DNA of 64,000 nt from Pleuronectes platessa (Eukaryota; Chordata; Actinopteri; Pleuronectiformes; Pleuronectidae): contig NC_070633.1 of NCBI RefSeq assembly GCF_947347685.1, positions 1,798,001-1,862,000 on the forward strand. Reading direction: 5' to 3'. The translations under genes and the position numbers were made by a program. A model generated the notes under the pieces. That model saw only the letters and a program-made list of their open reading frames with translations. It was not told the DNA's origin and did not search any database. Below, one piece after another: positions 1-11,300 of this stretch; the stretch's first letter is position 1, and each line of letters begins with the position of its first letter.

Positions 1-530
1 AGAGGGGTTGTCTGCGATGGCTCTTAGTTTTTTTTCCCACTATCTGTCACTTCCTTAACACGGTCTAGCTCCATCCCCACCAGGGAGCTGGCCTTCCTTG
101 CCAGCTTGCTCAGTTTGTTGGTGCCATATCTCCCCATGTTATCTCCTCAGCACACCACAACAAAGTAGGTGGCTACGGCCACACTAGACATGTAAAACAT
201 TCGTAGCACCCTTGTGTATGCATTAAAAGACCAGAGTCGCCTCAGAAGAAGTATCCTGCACTGTCCCTTCCTGGAGAGATCCTCAGTGTTGTCAGACCAG
301 TCCAGTTTGTGGTTTTGATACACCCACAGGCACCTGTAGCTGTCCACATCTTGACAAACAGTCTTGCAACCTGACATACTGGTGTGTACCAGTGAGGAAG
401 TCCAAGATCTTTGTGTCTTCTCCAGGTGTGTGTTTGCTCTGGGAAGCATACAGATGATGGCATCATTGACAATGATGACAATCAGGTATGCATACTGCAA
501 ACTGTGGCGGATCGAGATGGTCTCCTACTA
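1..530 (-). pseudogene. Decayed LINE reverse-transcriptase C-terminal fragment
   Basis: On the minus strand, broken reading frames between about 500 and 1 resemble the region after the catalytic core of fish non-LTR retrotransposon reverse transcriptases: a thumb-like stretch with 'KLDWSDNTEDLSRKGQ', then an 'LLRRLWSFN' block and a decayed 'VVC' block, followed by a lysine/arginine-rich stretch toward base 1. Several stops and shifts interrupt it. The family looks L2/Rex1-like (inference from motif order). It sits downstream of tmem129 exon 1, so probably within that gene's first intron. The remainder is beyond the left edge. Confidence 0.6.
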
Positions 531-699
531 GGGACCTGAGGTGCTGTAAGACAAGCCGTCTCTAAGGTTTTCATGACATGTGAAGTTAAAGCCAAAGGTC
601 TGAAGTCTTTGGGAGCTCTGGAGGTGGCCCTTAATACGCACAGGGAGGATGCAGGAAGTCTTCCGGACCTTTTCCAGCATAAGCGATAGGTAAATGGTC

Positions 700-775
700 T
701 GTAATTAGATTTGCACTTTTCTAGTCTTGATAACCACTCAAAGGACTTTAAAGTACAATTTTGCCATCCACCCTT
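700..775 (-). repeat. SINE/LINE 3' tail fragment
   Basis: The segment with 'cttttctagtcttgat' is the reverse complement of the tail of the tRNA-headed SINE at 4,092-4,370 (actagaaaag, caaagtg-type motif). Only the tail is recognisable; it is a partial, diverged copy. Confidence 0.5.
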
Positions 776-1049
776 TTAAACAAACATCCATACAGAGCCA
801 TTATATGCAGCACTTTCTCCAGCACACATCATAAATGCTCTGCCGGTCGTTCTTTTGTCCCCTCCACTTCACTGCAGGCTCTTTTCATTACAGTTTCTCA
901 TTCCACCTCACACGTCTATGTAATGTTCTGATGCAGCTTCCCCTTAATCCTGTCCCCGTGGGTTTTAAATAAATAAATGATGATGGAATTGCTGCCGTGA
1001 AAGCTTCAGTATAATCGTTGCATGAAAGAGAGAGACTGTCATGTTTTAC

Positions 1050-1254
1050 CTAATGGTAAGGCGGAATGGACCAGTACGGTGACACTGGTCCTCCTGATGT
1101 GGAACTGGACAAATGCCACATCCTCGCTCCCCAGCCAGGACGAGAACAGGTTCTGGATGGTCAAACCGGCCGAGCGGAACTCGTTGGGTGTAAACACGAA
1201 GCAGAGACAAAAAACGATGTAGGCCAAAGTAAAACTCAACTCCGGACTCTCCAT
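1050..1254 (-). CDS. tmem129: tmem129 exon 1 (ER RING E3 ubiquitin ligase TMEM129), partial gene
   Basis: A minus-strand open frame starts at ATG 1,254 and runs 68 codons plus one base to a GTAAAA splice donor just below 1,050. The peptide begins MESPELSFTLAYIVF and contains FTPNEFRSAGLT, SWLGSEDVAF and HIRRT, matching in order the N-terminus of vertebrate TMEM129 (recognised from memory). The hydrophobic LAYIVFCLCFVF segment is the first membrane span. In mammals TMEM129 is an ER-membrane E3 ligase with a C-terminal atypical RING that acts with UBE2J2 in ER-associated degradation. Membrane and RING exons must lie to the left, outside the window. tmem129 and slbp are also neighbours in mammals (established knowledge), which supports both calls. 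Here the two are head to head, about 4.1 kb apart. Confidence 0.88.
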
Positions 1255-1352
1255 ACTTGGTCTGTTTATTGCTGACTATCGCCTCACGACCAGCCTGTTT
1301 ACTTTTCCTCAACTGGATGAAGAAATCAACATTTCCTCTTACGTTACAGGAG

Positions 1353-1411
1353 AGTCTTCTTCTTCTTTTGTAGGCGGTTGGCATCGAGCATTTAACGCAC
1401 ATTACCGCCAC
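1353..1411 (-). promoter_or_regulatory. Promoter-proximal palindromic element with purine tail (tmem129)
   Basis: Read on the minus strand, GGCGGT (1,409-1,404) is followed by a 25-nt spacer beginning AATG and by ACCGCC (1,378-1,373), an exact inverted repeat of the first arm. Then comes ACAAAAGAAGAAGAAG, ending near 1,353. The start codon is about 100 bp downstream. Related elements with the same order and orientation precede slbp and immt. A core-promoter or 5'-UTR role is inferred. Confidence 0.6.
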
Positions 1412-2204
1412 CTGCTGGGGTGTGGGTCAGACCATCGAATAGAGAGGGAAAAAAACTGAATCATCTTCATTAATCCGGTTTCCAAAAAAAAATATGTAAA
1501 CCCTTGATTACAGTTTTAAGATTTATAAGTCCTTCTACTAATTCCTCAGTTTTTTCTTTAACTTTTCTCTATTTATTTTTATATATAGTGTCATGCTTGT
1601 GACAGTGCCCTATCAGAGATGCCAAGTTTGATCGTCATGCTCAAAAATCTGAAACAACCTGGTTTAACAAATGCGGAGTGGAGTCCATTTTTTTTCTTTG
1701 TTGAAGTGTACATAAATACATTACAAATTAAATAAGACATTTAACGGTGAACAGTTCTTAAAAAATCTGACCTCGGAGAAGCATAATGTCACGAACAAAA
1801 AATATATAGGGCATAGGGAATATATGAAAAAGAAATGGATTAGAAATTAGAAAGATCTGTAAGAAAACAGAAAAACAAAACAAACCTTTCGTTTATTTTA
1901 GGGGTTCTCAGCAACATTTCCTTCTGAAATATATATTAAAAAAAATGGTTGACTTTTTAGAAATCTGTTCTTTTGCAAAAATAATTTTCAAAAGTCATGA
2001 GTAACATTTCTGAAATGCAAACCAAAAATTACATTTTCTTTTGTCAAGAAAAAAAGAGGTAGTCAAACATAGGAAATAAATATCTCTTCCGACGACACCT
2101 TAGTAAACAAATATATATTCTGTTTTGTTGCACCTATATTGCACTTACAAGAAGCTCTTTTTTAAACCATTCCATACAATTTCAAATTGTACTTACTTGA
2201 TTCT

Positions 2205-2299
2205 TGTTCTTGGTTTGTACCATCATGGTTGAATGCACTTATTGTAAATCGCTTTGGTTTGCTTAAAAGTGTCAGCTAAATAAAATGTAAAGTAATGTA
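2205..2299 (+). repeat. L2-type LINE/SINE 3' tail
   Basis: The segment 'aatcgctttgg...aaaagtgtcagctaaataaa' followed by short 'gtaatgta' units is the stem-loop tail shared by fish L2 LINEs and SINEs that borrow their 3' end (from memory). A better-preserved copy is at 28,976-29,076. No coding part is attached. Confidence 0.55.
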
Positions 2300-3366
2300 A
2301 CCAGTAATGTATATCTTCCCCAAAATAAAGCATAACTAAATTTACATTCCTAAAATTAGCTTACTTGCCTTTTGGGAAGTATCACAGAATAACCTGGTTA
2401 GATGAATCTTGAAATGCCCTTTAGAAAAATTCAGCCATTAATGCAGGTGTCTCTTTGAGACCACAAGTTCACATAGAATTTAAATTTGTTAAAGTTTTTC
2501 TGAAGTATTATCTTTTGTAATATGTATGCCCAAATAATGATGGTTGATCTATCAGGGATGTTATGAATTGTCATCAGAGGGGAGTTATGAATTGGAAGTA
2601 GTTTACATTTATTAAAGTTTTAATTTCAAGCCAGATGCCTCTGAGATAAAATCAAACGTGATTTGGGGAATTTGTTTGATACCTTTATGAATTAAGAATC
2701 TTGGGGATGTGGCTTGTTGCAAGGCATTGTGCTCTTAGTACCCAAATCAAGTGGTTTGATTTAATGAATAAACTTGTCTTCTAAACCAAGTATTTCCAAA
2801 GAATGACGCATTAATTGTGTTCAATCATGTCGAAAGCGTACTCTTTTTTTTTTTTTTACACTTGAAGTCATACAGTATATTGAGTTGAATTGATTGACCT
2901 TTTACAAAACCCAATTGTGTGCCTGAGATTATTGATGAGATGCCTGTCTTTAATCCGTTGGCATAGATATACCTTAAATATATATATAATTCAATGGGTA
3001 ATGGCTGGTAATAATATCTGAAAAAAATCTTTATTAATCCTGGTATTCATGCTCAAACTGATTAATGGATAACTTTTTCATCTTGCATTTTTATTGATGA
3101 GATATACCAGACTCAGCAAAACTGATGAAAGAAGTAAATATGGTACACAAAATTAGACTTGTGCTTGAAATAAATAGTGTCTCTTTTCCTTGTGAAAATA
3201 AATGCAAAGAAAATCTGCTATCCCAGACAGCAGATCAACGTTGACTCAACGATGGTTCACTGTTAAGGAATGGTACTATGAAGTAGATGAGGGCTTCCAA
3301 AGTGTTTAATACATTTGCTATATGCTTACAGGTGAGATTCAAATGCGTTTACGCTGATACCTATTA

Positions 3367-3560
3367 AAGGTTCTGTGCATATAGAATTTAGTGATATAGT
3401 GGTGAAGCTGCATATTGCAGCTGAATACCCCACACCTCAGCCTCCCCTTCCAAACATGAGAGAGAACCATTGGTAGCTTTCAGTCATCAAAGTTAAAACT
3501 CTGTTTAGAAACTGTTTAGTTTGTCCAGTCTGGGATACTGTAAAAAACAAGGGGGCCACC
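3367..3560 (+). repeat. Dispersed repeat fragment (aaaggttctgtg family)
   Basis: The pattern 'agaatttagtg...tggtgaagctgcat...ttgcagctgaatacccc' recurs at 36,586-36,650, and 'gtttagttt' with 'actg..aaaaaacaa' recurs at 37,255-37,290, in the same order. This is a partial copy; the right end seen in the other copy (cctacaaactgaaccttta) is missing here. Confidence 0.55.
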
Positions 3561-4091
3561 ATAGAGAGGACCCGCTCCCAATGTAGATATAAAGTATTTC
3601 AATATAAAGACCCATTCAAGAGTAAAGAAAACTACAATTTTTTCAATTTAGATGATCACACACTAGTGAAAGTATCAATAGGATTATTTTAAATGTAACT
3701 TCTACCAATTGATCCCTTCACCTAAATCGTACCCACTGACCCTTTAAAGCCATGGAATTATGCTGTTGTATCAAAAGAGTGCCATGCATATTACGATAAG
3801 CAAACACTACGTAACTTCGGTTACTAATTGATGTTACTCGAGTTAATATTTTTTTCTCAGAGGAATGCTGATTATTTTTTTCAACTAAGTACTTGTGTGA
3901 CAGTGCTTCCTCTTTTGCTACTAGCGAAACATATTGACTTCTTTCAGTTTTTATCTGAATTCCCTTTGAATTATTGGGATGCTAATTGAAATATTTCAAT
4001 AATAATGAGACTCATTAAAGATCATTTTCTTTTTTACTTTTCTATTCCTATATTTGGAAAATTATACAATATCGTTGTTCTATCTATTGAA

Positions 4092-4370
4092 GGGCGGCTG
4101 TGGCTGAGGGGTAGAGTGGTTGTCCTCCAACCTGAAGGTCGGCAGTTCGATCCCCAGTCTTCCGCATCTGCATGCCGAAGTGTCCTTGGGCAAGATGCTG
4201 AACCCCGACCTGCCCCCCACAGAACAACAAAGTGTTGCTAATAGATGCACTGTATGAATGTGTGTATGAATGTGTGGGTGAATGGGTGAATGTAAAACTG
4301 TACTGTAAAGCGCTTTGAGTGGTCATCAAGACTAGAAAAGGGCTATATAATTACAAAATTATTTACCATT
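4092..4370 (+). mobile_element. tRNA-derived SINE, full-length-looking copy
   Basis: The head is tRNA-like, with an A-box-like TGGCTGAGGGGTAGAGTGG and a B-box-like GGTCGGCAGTTCGATCCC, the internal pol III promoter. A body follows with 'ccgaagtgtccttgggcaag', repeated 'gaatgtgtg' units, and a tail with 'gtaaagcgctttgagtgg' and 'actagaaaag.gctatata'. A second copy of the same structure is at 47,365-47,628. The tail is also found alone at 19,478-19,585 and, inverted, near 700-775 and 36,550-36,590. It is non-coding; frames through it are accidental. Confidence 0.8.
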
Positions 4371-5144
4371 TCCTACATCTCCTTGCATCTTAAAAAAACT
4401 TCAAAACGGAGTTCCTGTTTCTTAATAAATTATTATATCATTCACGTATATTCTACACTCTACTCCCTTAGAAAGATAACTGAAGCTACATCTGGACGTT
4501 CACTAATGACAGACCACAACGTAGTCTCTTTAAGTCCTTTTCATATTTGTTTTATCTGCCTCATGATCCTTCCAATTCCTAAGTGAGAGTACAATAGTCA
4601 TTAAAAACAAAAAAGCGATCTTCGGTTGTCATTTATCATCACAGGAAGGTTCCATGCATGGTACAAGGTGTCAACACTCTCCTTTTCATTAGGGAGTTGA
4701 GAGCTCCCTTTGAGCTTTAAAACACAATTAGGACAAATGTAGACACAATCTAAAGGAATCTAAATCATGTTAGAATAAAATTCATGAAGTGAGCAGAAAC
4801 ACACACCAGCTGAATTTTTTCCCGTACATCAAAATCTGGACAGTCCCTGATTATTATGGTGTCAGTTTCAGTTATGCCTCCACACAGGATGTGAACAACT
4901 TGGCTAAAACCTGTCAGTGCTGGACCTCCATGCTAAAATTGTATAGAAAAGAGACATCCATAGGTATGTATAATCATATTAGGTTTTAATTAGGTGTTTT
5001 ATAAAGTGCAGCATGAACACATATTATTCGAATTTATTAAAGGTTATTGAAGACATCAGACAAAAGCGTTTCACTTCCTTTGGTGAACCCAGTCTATTGG
5101 TGAACCTTTAAGATGACGAGAGTGTAAGGGAGAATAAAACCGTA
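4371..5144. other. Intergenic DNA before slbp
   Basis: No convincing exon or named repeat is seen. Frames of 60-70 codons here lack family motifs, splice context and neighbouring support. Confidence 0.5.
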
Positions 5145-5203
5145 GGGTGGCAGTAATGCAACACCGTGGAGGCCAACTGCCGTAAAACCTCAGAGAAGAA
5201 GAG
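5145..5203 (+). promoter_or_regulatory. Promoter-proximal palindromic element with purine tail (slbp)
   Basis: GGTGGCAGTAATGCA starts the element. Its arm GGCAGT (5,149-5,154) is an exact inverted repeat of ACTGCC (5,176-5,181), separated by 21 nt. Then come GTAAAA and the purine tract AGAGAAGAAGAGG, ending at 5,203. The arms carry A/T where the tmem129 copy carries G/C, so pairing is kept. The slbp ATG is 177 bp downstream. Confidence 0.6.
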
Positions 5204-5218
5204 GTAACGCGCATCTTG

Positions 5219-5226
5219 ATTTGCAT
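5219..5226 (+). promoter_or_regulatory. Octamer motif ATTTGCAT upstream of slbp
   Basis: An exact ATTTGCAT octamer lies 154 bp upstream of the slbp start codon. This is the Oct-1 site known from vertebrate histone H2B promoters, where it drives S-phase expression. A role here is inference; the 8-mer could occur by chance. Confidence 0.4.
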
Positions 5227-5379
5227 TTGTCTTTGCTTCTTCCGGTCACCTGACCCGCTTGATTGTTCACCGACGCGGGTCTTTCAGTGTTGGAAAGCGA
5301 TAGTAACCTCGATAGATACACAGAAGCCTTTCTCAAAGACTGCGGACACATTTTACTGATACTGATTATTATATTCAAC

Positions 5380-8300
5380 ATGTCTGCGTGGACTGAAGGA
5401 AGACGACGCGATGCTCACAGCAGCCAAGACGACGAAAGGTACGCTTTAATGTAGTTTTAGCCGCTGTAAGCACTATCACTACGAGCTGCCACCGTGCCTG
5501 CCCCTTTGTTAGGTTCCCAAAGAGGAGCTCCTCTCGCCTGAGAACGTGTTAGTAATGTCAGATGATGTAACTTGTTCTGTACCGCTGTCTGTGAAGCACC
5601 AGTCTGTGTGTTAGCTGCTTGTAGTGGCTGAGCTAGTAGCCATGTAGTAGCCACCTGAGTTTGGTTTGCGGAGAAATAATGGATGTAGCGGTAAACGATG
5701 AAAGGAGTACATATGTTAGCCGCACTGAAGGAACGACCATACGAAGCGAAGTGGACGATGTCCGTGCGTTGCCGATAGTATTCATTCGGGACAAAACTAT
5801 AGTTCTGGTGGCGATCAGGCCTCACAGGCCCCGAACAGAGCCTGAGGGACGAAGGAGGCACACACAGACGTTCAGAACAATCGGAAAGGGTTGGCGGGAG
5901 ACTGTCTCAAAACTTCCGCCACTGGGATTCGAGTGCGCCCATATTCAGACCCTTATGGTACACATTTAAACGGGCTAGAGCAGCTGACAAGAGCCATCTC
6001 CAGGCACTTGAGGCACATCAAGTTCGAGACCTTCTAAATCATAGAGAAACCCAACATTTTTCACAATCAGCAAGTACTCAATGAATTAGAAATCGGATTT
6101 AGCGTGAGAATAAGAAAGCATCTGTTTCCGATTTAAAACAATATATCCATCAATCTCTCTCTATATATATATAGATATATATGAATTACGCCGCGGGCAC
6201 ACCGTCCGCGGTAGCGCTTGCTTTTCATTTCCTCCCTACGTTAACAGATGAGAGCTGGAACACCGGCTGCTGTTCAGCCGCGGAAGTCGAGCTGCTCTTC
6301 TCTCGGTGTTTTTGTCCCCGCGTATTCGCGCGCTTCACAGCAGATAAGACAGAGAAATGATCTTTCAGCAACGTTTCAATGTTTAATAACACTAAAAAGG
6401 GCTATCTTATCCGTTGCATATGACACGAACATATATTTGCATGTAGCCTACTTTAATACATTCATTTGTTTTTATAATATTAAATATTTTGAAGATGCAC
6501 ATTTTCACACTGTATAGTACTGGTATTTATTCATATACTCAGGACTTTTTTTTATACAAAACAGAACCCTCAGAAAGGCTCTAGTTATATTAAAGGCTGT
6601 AGTTGTATTAAAAGTTGAACAACCGCGATTCGCACCCGTTTTTGATAAACAGTATCAATTTTGAAAAACATCAAGTTAGATGCCCCACACCTGTAACTTG
6701 AAGTGAATTGACGTCTAATACTATCTACTCTTTATAGCTGATACTACCATTTCTTCCTAAAAGGAGACATATTATCACAATTGAACTTTTTTTTAGTGCT
6801 TCTACACGTTAATTTGGGTATCTGGCATGTCTACCGGCCCAAAAACGCGATCTAAGTCAGAAATGTCATGCTAGAGTGACTGAGAATGGGCTTCCTTATC
6901 ATTCTCTCCTCACAATGAAATGGGTGTCTCTCTTACATGGCCTCGGCCCAGCGCCCCTACACTCATTATAGATACGATATTTGTCAAAGCACTTCACTTC
7001 GTTTTGAAAACCTCGGATACACCTGGAATAGCTAGCTAGCAGCATGAAGCAAATGAGGCACTCAAGATGAGCTGTGGTCCGCTGCACAGATCCACACAGA
7101 TCTTCTTAGGGCCCCAATAGCCACGAAAAACTTCCACAAAGTAACTTGATGGTTATTGAAAGTTTCAAATCACGACCACGCGCCTACATGACACGCATTA
7201 CCTTTCAGTATGGGGTAGATCAGGGGTCTCCAACCTTTTTTCAACTGAGAGCTACTTAGAAAAAAATTAAGTGGCCAAGAGCTACTTGCATCACATCGCA
7301 CATATTTATTAATCAACTGACTTAAGCTTCTGTTTGTACACGTGTGAAATTGCAATACACAATGCTTATCAAAAATAACTCAACTCTAATACAATAACTT
7401 AATAACTCAACATCAAAGGTCCAAGAAAACATTAGTACACTCACTCTTTTTAAAACTTAGTGAGATGACTGGCACTGCATGGAGTCCTTCTGTTTGTACA
7501 CGTGTGAAATTGCAATACACAATGCTTATCAAAAATAACTCAACTCAATAACAATAACTCAATAACTCAACATCAAAGGTCCAAGAAAACATTAGTACAC
7601 TCACTCTTTTTAAAACTTAGTGAGATGACTGGCACTGCATGGAGTCCACCAAAGAGGTGTATGCACTCAGGTTCACTCTAATACAGTCATTTAAATGTTC
7701 ATCTGTCAGTCTTGTTCTGAATTTAGATTGGATGACATTCATGTCAGAAAAAGCAGCTTCACAAAGGTATGTCGAACCAAATAAAGCAGACATTTTAAGT
7801 GCTGCTTGGTGAATGTTCTTGTAGTTTTCTGGGTCTACAAGGCTCCAGAAATGTTGTGAGTGTTGCTGAGACTTAAGCTGAACATGATTCTGGAGATTTA
7901 TAACCTCCATCTCCATCTCCACAGGATTGACAGTGAACAGTTCAGCCATCTTTTCTGAAATCTCTGTGATGTCTACCTCCATGAATGGGTTGGCAATGAA
8001 TGCCACACATGGCTCCAGCTTATCAAAATCATTGAACCTATCCTCAAACTCCTGGCCTAGCTTTGACATGAGGTCACAATATTTATTGACATCCAAAACA
8101 AAGTCAGCCCCTGCATGGCTATCTAACATCTTAACTACTGTTGGGAAGTGTTGCAGTCTTTTGTTTTTCAGTTGCTGGAGGTAGAATGACAGTTTTGCTT
8201 TAAAAGCCTTAACAGCACTGATCATGTCAGAAATTGTTCTGTCTTTACCTTGTAACTGGGTGTTGAGCTGATTGAGTTTCTCTGTCATGTCTGTCAGGAA

Positions 8301-11300
8301 CGCAAGATCAAGCAGCCACTCAGCATCAGACAAAAGTGTAGTGTCCTCCTCTCTTGACTCCATGAAAGCCTTGATTTCGTTCAGCAATGAGCAGAAGCGA
8401 TGCAGTATTTTTCCTCGGCTCAGCCACCTCACCTCAGTGTGGAGAAGGAGATCACTGTGTTCAGCAGACAGTTCCTGGAGGAGCAGTTTGAAGCTTCTGT
8501 GCTGCTTGGCCTTTGCGCGAATGGAGTTGATGATCTTAATGACAGGTGTCATCACATGATCAAATCTCATGACTTTGGCGCATATAGCCTGCTGGTGAAT
8601 GATGCAGTGATAGTTCACAATTTTAGGAAAGTCCGGGTCGGCCTTGCACAGTGCAATAAATCCTGAGTGGCGTCCTGTCATAGCTGGTGCGCCGTCTGTT
8701 GTAATAGACACCAGCTTTTCAATAGGCACGTTATTTTCAACGAAGTACTTTTTCACAACGTTGTAAATATCGACTCCTCTGGTTGTGGTTTTTAGTGGAA
8801 GCAACGTCAAAAACTCCTCTCTGGTGGAAGAGTCTTCGAAAACCATCCGGACAAACACAGCCATCTGAGAGGTATCAGCCGCATCCACCGACTCGTCACA
8901 TTGAATTGAAAACCATTTGCATTTAATCATGTCTCGCTCCAACTGACCCACTGCATCGGCAGAGAGCGCAGACACTCGCCGTGCCACTGTGTTTGCGCCA
9001 AGCTGTACATCAGCGATAGCGGACATGATTTCAGTCTTACTTTTATGGTCCTTGAATAATGTGTCGGCCAGCGCTGTCATTGCTTCCTTCACCATCCCGC
9101 CATCGGTGTATGGCTTCTTGTGCTTTGTCAAAATGTGCGCCACTTTAAATGATGCCTCCGTGGCCGCGTTGGCTTTCTTCGTCAGTCCGATGAATAAACA
9201 TTGCTGTTTTTTAAGGTTTGCTTTCAGCTGGTTCACTTTCTCAGTCCGTAGAGTGCTGCCTGCTGGAAAATCCCGTGCAAAGTTACCGTGGACTTGAGTG
9301 TGGTGGCGCTCCACGTTACCTCTTTTGCCGACCGAAACACTGCTCCCGCATATGAGGCACACACACTTGTCCTTCACGCTAGTAAAGAAGAACTCGCATT
9401 CCCACTCCAAATGGAAATTGTATGTTTTCTGCTTTTTCTTGACTTGGCCACCTTGGTTTTCCATCTTTGTTGTTTGTGTAAAGTTCTGCTAATACACCAA
9501 ACTCCTCACTTTAGCTTAGCGAGCGTACAACGTCACTCAACGTCACAACGTCACTTTGGCTACATTTACACCGGACACCAATGTGACATATATGTGAACG
9601 TAAGTGAGATGAGGTTCATTTACTGTCGTCGGAATATAATTTTTTTTTTAAATTTTTTTTATTATTATTATTATTTTTTATTTTTTTATTTTTTTCGGTC
9701 AACCTATCAGGCGAGCTACTGAAAACCTGCCCGCGAGCTACCGGTAGCTCGCGATCGACGTGTTGGAGACCCCTGGGGTAGATGAAGGCGCACAAGCAGC
9801 CGACAACGGACACACAAGCCGCGGAGCTTAGAACGGACAGGGCGATCACGGACCAACGTCTGGGACCGACCGGCCGGGTCCCACGGGGAAGGAGCCTGGA
9901 TGTTCCATTTCTTTAAAAACCTCCGTGTTCTGCGGCAGATCTGAGTCAGATAACACTTTACTTTACAGATGGAGCTTTACTTATCTAGCAGGGGGGTGGG
10001 GGGAGCTGGCTTTATTTAACAAAACTCAGCCTGTTCATCCAACTTTGATGTGGGATAAAATATATTTCTTCCATTGAAACGCTTGTATTCGAAATACATT
10101 CTTGATTGTTTAAATCCAGCATTTTCTTATGTCTTCCCTGCATAGGATCACGGTCCCGCCTCGGGGATCCCACTGCAGGAAGAGAGGGATCGATGGAAAC
10201 CTGCGGGCCAACAAAGAGGCAGAAGGTAATGACAGGGAAAACCGCAAGCACACTGACGGCAAGTGCAGATACTCCGACAACAGACATGCCAGGTAAGAGT
10301 ATATGCCTACAATAGAAGAAGAAAATCTTATTTGTGGAACCTCGGTTATATTTTCATATTGATGAATATATTTTCGAAGAAAACCAACACCTTTTAGACT
10401 TAAACATTTTGGTAATTTATTAGTGAATATCTTGAAAAATAAAACTTAAAACCTTTTGTCTCTGATCTTGCACTTGCCAACATCACTTTCCTACTTTTAA
10501 CATGTTCTTATGTTTCTTAAAATCTGTTCTCTTTTTATTTAAATGACATTTCAAAGTGTTATATTTTGCATTTATATTGTATGTAAAGAACTTTGAGCTG
10601 CATTTCTTGTATGAAAGGTGCTATACAAATAAATGAAAAACAATTATTATGCATGAAGCTTCAGGTTTTATCAGTCATGTGGTCCTAAGCTCCAACATAA
10701 TGTTGAAACTGTAACTCTGCAGGAATGGAAAAAGCTTTAGAGCTACATATCTGACCATCTCTGCGTATACAGGAAGAAGAAAAAAATTTAGATACATTTT
10801 TTTTTAATTAAAAATGAAAGACCACAGTTGATTAGATAACAATATTAGCTGTTAAACTGCCTGTTGTGCTTATGCTAACATATATGGTCTTATGTTTCCT
10901 CCCTAGTTTCACCACTCCCGAGAGTGCAGGCCCGGTGTCTCGCTGTGGTAGACAGGCTGACTGGGGTAGCCAGGTGGAGAATGATGAGATGAGGAGGGAC
11001 GTACAGAGAGACATACAGCGGTAGCCTTCCTTCTTTTGTTCAGTGATTTTAACTCATTGGTTTAAAGCACTACTGTTACGGAGTTCTAAGCATCACTGAC
11101 ATGTGCATTGTGTTCAGTTACAGGAGGAAGATACTTGGTGCCGAGGTCACCCAGAGAGAGAGAAAGACCTCCTCTGGCTCTTCTGGGAGGTATGTGGTAT
11201 ATGTATGAAGACAAGGTGGCGGTTTTACCGACATTAAGTGCGAGTTGTAACTCAGTCAGAATGTGAATAAAGGTGTCTGTGTCATTGTTTCCATATGTCT

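Larger units (their letters stand above)
1415..4091. other. Intergenic DNA upstream of tmem129
   Basis: AT-rich, with no supported exon. It holds a LINE/SINE tail (2,205-2,299), a dispersed-repeat fragment (3,367-3,560) and a T12 run near 2,846. Nothing else is recognised. Confidence 0.6.
7221..9775 (-). mobile_element. Autonomous-looking hAT DNA transposon in slbp intron 1
   Basis: The ends are perfect 14-bp inverted repeats (CAGGGGTCTCCAAC at 7,221; its complement ends at 9,775). The flanks are a perfect 8-bp duplication GGGTAGAT (7,213-7,220 and 9,776-9,783), the hallmark of hAT insertion. The element is 2,555 bp and encodes one uninterrupted transposase on the minus strand. Perfect ends, perfect duplication and an open transposase point to a young insertion. 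Beside the 3' (left) terminus is a 160-bp tandem duplication, and between the gene and the right terminus is an A/T-rich tract near 9,640-9,700. Confidence 0.92.

Noticed and set aside
4092..4170. tRNA gene
   Set aside because: Only the A and B boxes are kept and the 3' part runs into SINE body; the second copy at 47,365 has the same tail.
5457..5969. Overlapping frames of 134 and 102 codons in slbp intron 1
   Set aside because: No domain, start context or splice support; they lie in an intron on both strands.
7927..9722. Plus-strand frames across the hAT
   Set aside because: They mirror the conserved minus-strand transposase and have no motifs of their own.
9782..9918. Possible slbp first exon after the hAT
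   Set aside because: No GT donor leaves the phase that exon 2 needs, whereas 5,380-5,438 does.
10193..10315. Alternative slbp start at ATG 10,193 (METCGPTK...)
   Set aside because: Its frame does not join exon 3 in phase and meets a stop; the frame entered from exon 1 at 5,380 joins all eight exons.
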